Origin: JAQWQB01 sp047636995
GTDB lineage: Bacteria > Bacteroidota > Bacteroidia > Flavobacteriales_D > Sanyastnellaceae
Reading direction: 5' to 3'
Length of the DNA: 64,000 bases
Assembly: GCA_047636995.1 (NCBI GenBank)
Contig: JBLIGQ010000006.1
Coordinates: 42,269 to 106,268, forward strand
Under the pieces are notes generated by a model, which saw nothing but the letters and a program-made list of their open reading frames with translations, was not told where the DNA came from and did no database searches. Of this stretch, positions 62,168-64,000 are shown in pieces (the first letter of the stretch is position 1; every line of letters starts with the position of its first letter). The position numbers and the translations under genes were made by a program.

Positions 62168-63691
62168 ATGAAAAAATATATAAGCGTCTCCACCATCATT
62201 TTGAGCCTCATCTTTCTGCCATTTAACCTTTTACTAGCTCAGCAATGGACTCAAATAGGAAGCGATATTGATGGCGAAGATGCTTTTAATAATTCCGGTC
62301 ACTCTATCAGTATGAATGACGGAGGCACAAGCCTCATTATTGGGGCCCCGGGAAATGGCGATAGTTTTTCTGGCGCTGGACATGCACGAGTTTATGAACT
62401 GAACAACGGAGCGTGGCAGCAGAAAGGGGCTGACATTGATGGCGAAGCAGAGTATGATGGCTCTGGTATAAGTGTAGCAATGAATGCTGAGGGGAATATT
62501 GTTGCCGTTGGTGCAGTGAGCAATTCTGATGGTGGTTCAGGTGCAGGGCATGTCAAAGTCTACGAATGGAATGGGGATGCCTGGGTTCAAAAAGGGACTG
62601 ATATTGATGGAGATGCAGCCTACAGCGAATCAGGCAATGCCATTGAATTTAGCTCAGATGGAAACACCCTTGTGATTGGCGCATCAAAGAGCGACGTAGC
62701 AGCATCGAATGCAGGACATGTTCGTGTGTACGAATGGGATACGTCTGACTGGGTCCAAAAAGGCCTTAGTATGAATGGGGATGATGCCAATAATAGTTTT
62801 GGATATGCTGTGAGTATAAGCTCTGATGGAAATTGCATAGGAATTGGTTCTCCATTAAACTCTGGCGGCTTCGTTCAGGGTGGACAAGTAAAAGTATTTG
62901 AATGGAACGGTTCTGCATGGAATCTAAAAGGAACAGCGCTTTATGGTGCAGACAACTTTGATCTATTTGGATTCTCTGTGAGTTTGAGTGCTGACGGCAA
63001 CACCATAGCGATTGGAGCAATCATGCATTACAACCTCGGAGCTGATGTTGGTCATGTTCGTGTTTACAAATGGGAATCATCAGCTTGGGAGCAGAAAGGT
63101 GCTGACATTGACGGTGAGGCTGCTGATGATAATTCAGGTTCGTCCCTCAGCATTAGCAATGATGGAAACATCCTTGCGATTGGAGCAAGAGGAAACGACG
63201 GGACATTTGGTTTTAACTCTGTTGCTGGACACGTGCGGGTTTATTTGTGGTATAACGATGCATGGGCGCAGTTTGGAGACGATATTGACGGGGAGTCAGA
63301 CTCTGATTTTTCAGGACAGTCAGTTGCATTAAGTGCTGATGGAAGTTCACTTGCCATAGGCGCTGATTGGAACAGCGGCAATGGCACTAGCTCAGGTCAT
63401 GTTCGCGTTTGGGCAGCTCCTATATTCGTCAACATTGCAGAAAAGGAGTTCACATCTGCCATTCAACTCTATCCGAACCCCACCAATGGCTCTTTTTTCA
63501 TTAATTTCAATCAAATGTATAGTGGAGTTGAGATTTTGGTTCGAAATACACTTGGTCAAATCATCTCTACCAACGTCTACTCATCTATTCAAACAGCTCA
63601 AGTTGAACTTATTGGTCAAACGGGAATTTACTTTGTGGAGGTGAGATCGAAAGAATCAATGCCGGTTATTTTTAGGTTGATGAAGGAGTGA
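62168..63691 (+). CDS. T9SS type A cargo with seven propeller repeats
   Basis: 507 residues. Signal peptide MKKYISVSTIILSLIFLPFN with cleavage near LLAQ-Q. Seven successive repeats of 55-60 residues (WxQxGxDIDGE..., SGxSVSxSxDGxxLAIGA, GHVRVYEW) fill residues about 25-415, the number expected for one closed seven-bladed propeller. The C-terminus (IQLYPNPTNGSFFINF to VIFRLMKE) is a T9SS type A sorting domain, so it should leave by SprA. The conserved DIDGE is a possible calcium or ligand loop. Function unknown; no enzymatic residues are evident. Confidence 0.88.
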   Translation: MKKYISVSTIILSLIFLPFNLLLAQQWTQIGSDIDGEDAFNNSGHSISMNDGGTSLIIGAPGNGDSFSGAGHARVYELNNGAWQQKGADIDGEAEYDGSGISVAMNAEGNIVAVGAVSNSDGGSGAGHVKVYEWNGDAWVQKGTDIDGDAAYSESGNAIEFSSDGNTLVIGASKSDVAASNAGHVRVYEWDTSDWVQKGLSMNGDDANNSFGYAVSISSDGNCIGIGSPLNSGGFVQGGQVKVFEWNGSAWNLKGTALYGADNFDLFGFSVSLSADGNTIAIGAIMHYNLGADVGHVRVYKWESSAWEQKGADIDGEAADDNSGSSLSISNDGNILAIGARGNDGTFGFNSVAGHVRVYLWYNDAWAQFGDDIDGESDSDFSGQSVALSADGSSLAIGADWNSGNGTSSGHVRVWAAPIFVNIAEKEFTSAIQLYPNPTNGSFFINFNQMYSGVEILVRNTLGQIISTNVYSSIQTAQVELIGQTGIYFVEVRSKESMPVIFRLMKE

Positions 63692-64000
63692 GCATATGGC
63701 TTAAACTTACGGTCTCCAGCTCAACAAAATAGCTCTATTTGTAAGCGGAATCTGGCAACTTCCTAATTGAACTTTATTTCCTTATTTTTCAGATTGGAAG
63801 CCGCTCATTCAACAACTGTTTGAAACGATTTGTCAAAGCACCTGCTTCACTTCCAGCACTTGGAATTATTTTTATATCAATAATCTAGAAGGAACGAATG
63901 GACTTGGCTTCTACTTTTATTTCCCGGCATCACATGTGTGATTTAAGTCATGCAAAAACTCAGAAGCCTTTTCCTACACCGCTCTAGCAGCATTCAATGG
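63692..64000. other. Right-edge gap with possible promoter and gene start
   Basis: 309 bases. A TACTTTTA box (63912-63919) is followed by the inverted repeat ATCACA-TG-TGTGAT (63929-63942). An ATG at 63950 opens 17 sense codons (MQKLRSLFLHRSSSIQW) to the window end. They could be the start of a gene, but the stretch is too short to call. Nothing else recognisable. Confidence 0.3.

Overview
The window reads as chromosomal DNA of a Bacteroidota bacterium, most likely a member of the Flavobacteriales. The basis is a complete sprA (the 2454-residue type 9 secretion translocon) in the order maeB-ruvA-sprA-gcvH-vanZ-tonB, T9SS type A and type B C-terminal sorting domains, an atpD-atpC pair without the other ATP synthase genes, DUF4783/DUF2147/DUF6029/Omp28 families, and TAnnTTTG promoter boxes. 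I cannot place it to genus. No rRNA, tRNA, CRISPR array, phage or insertion sequence was seen.

Layout. 1-6.8 kb: start of a methyltransferase-like gene, a polysaccharide flippase, a pyrimidine-rich tandem repeat, then DUF2147, YihY/BrkB, nadC and DUF4783 on the minus strand and rlmH plus a multispanning membrane protein on the plus strand. 6.8-12.5 kb: atpC-atpD, ribF with a leucine-rich-repeat protein, a three-gene vitamin uptake operon (YkoF-like protein, PnuC/PnuT transporter, NadR-like kinase) and TonB. 12.5-26.9 kb: vanZ, gcvH, sprA, ruvA, maeB and a large FG-GAP/ASPIC lipoprotein. 27.5-32.8 kb: an envelope cluster with three thioredoxin-type CxxC proteins (a T9SS cargo, a TlpA-like protein, an Omp28 lipoprotein) and two probable outer-membrane barrels. 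32.8-35.9 kb: a sortilin-like propeller protein. 36-42.7 kb: a surface-glycan operon of four glycosyltransferase genes and a UDP-GlcNAc 2-epimerase, the last gene being two glycosyltransferases in tandem. 42.7-52.5 kb: LEA14-like lipoprotein, M20 dipeptidase, typA, TauE/SafE permease, a T9SS type B cargo, proline dehydrogenase and a DUF4258 protein. 52.5-56 kb: repeat-rich gap, an ABC ATPase/FtsX-type permease/DUF3299-like operon and a broken DUF3667 gene. 56-64 kb: a secreted M36 metallopeptidase with MopE repeats and a dockerin-like tail, an unknown secreted protein, trhO and a seven-repeat T9SS propeller.

The genes link in three ways. SprA is the export channel for the cargo proteins encoded at 27.5, 48.2 and 62.2 kb. 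The glycan operon and the flippase would supply cell-surface polysaccharide. The TonB protein would energise outer-membrane uptake. Gene starts were adjusted where an exact TAnnTTTG box, a signal peptide or a family N-terminus decided between candidates. Several of those boxes lie only 4-8 bases from the start codon, which predicts leaderless or nearly leaderless mRNAs.
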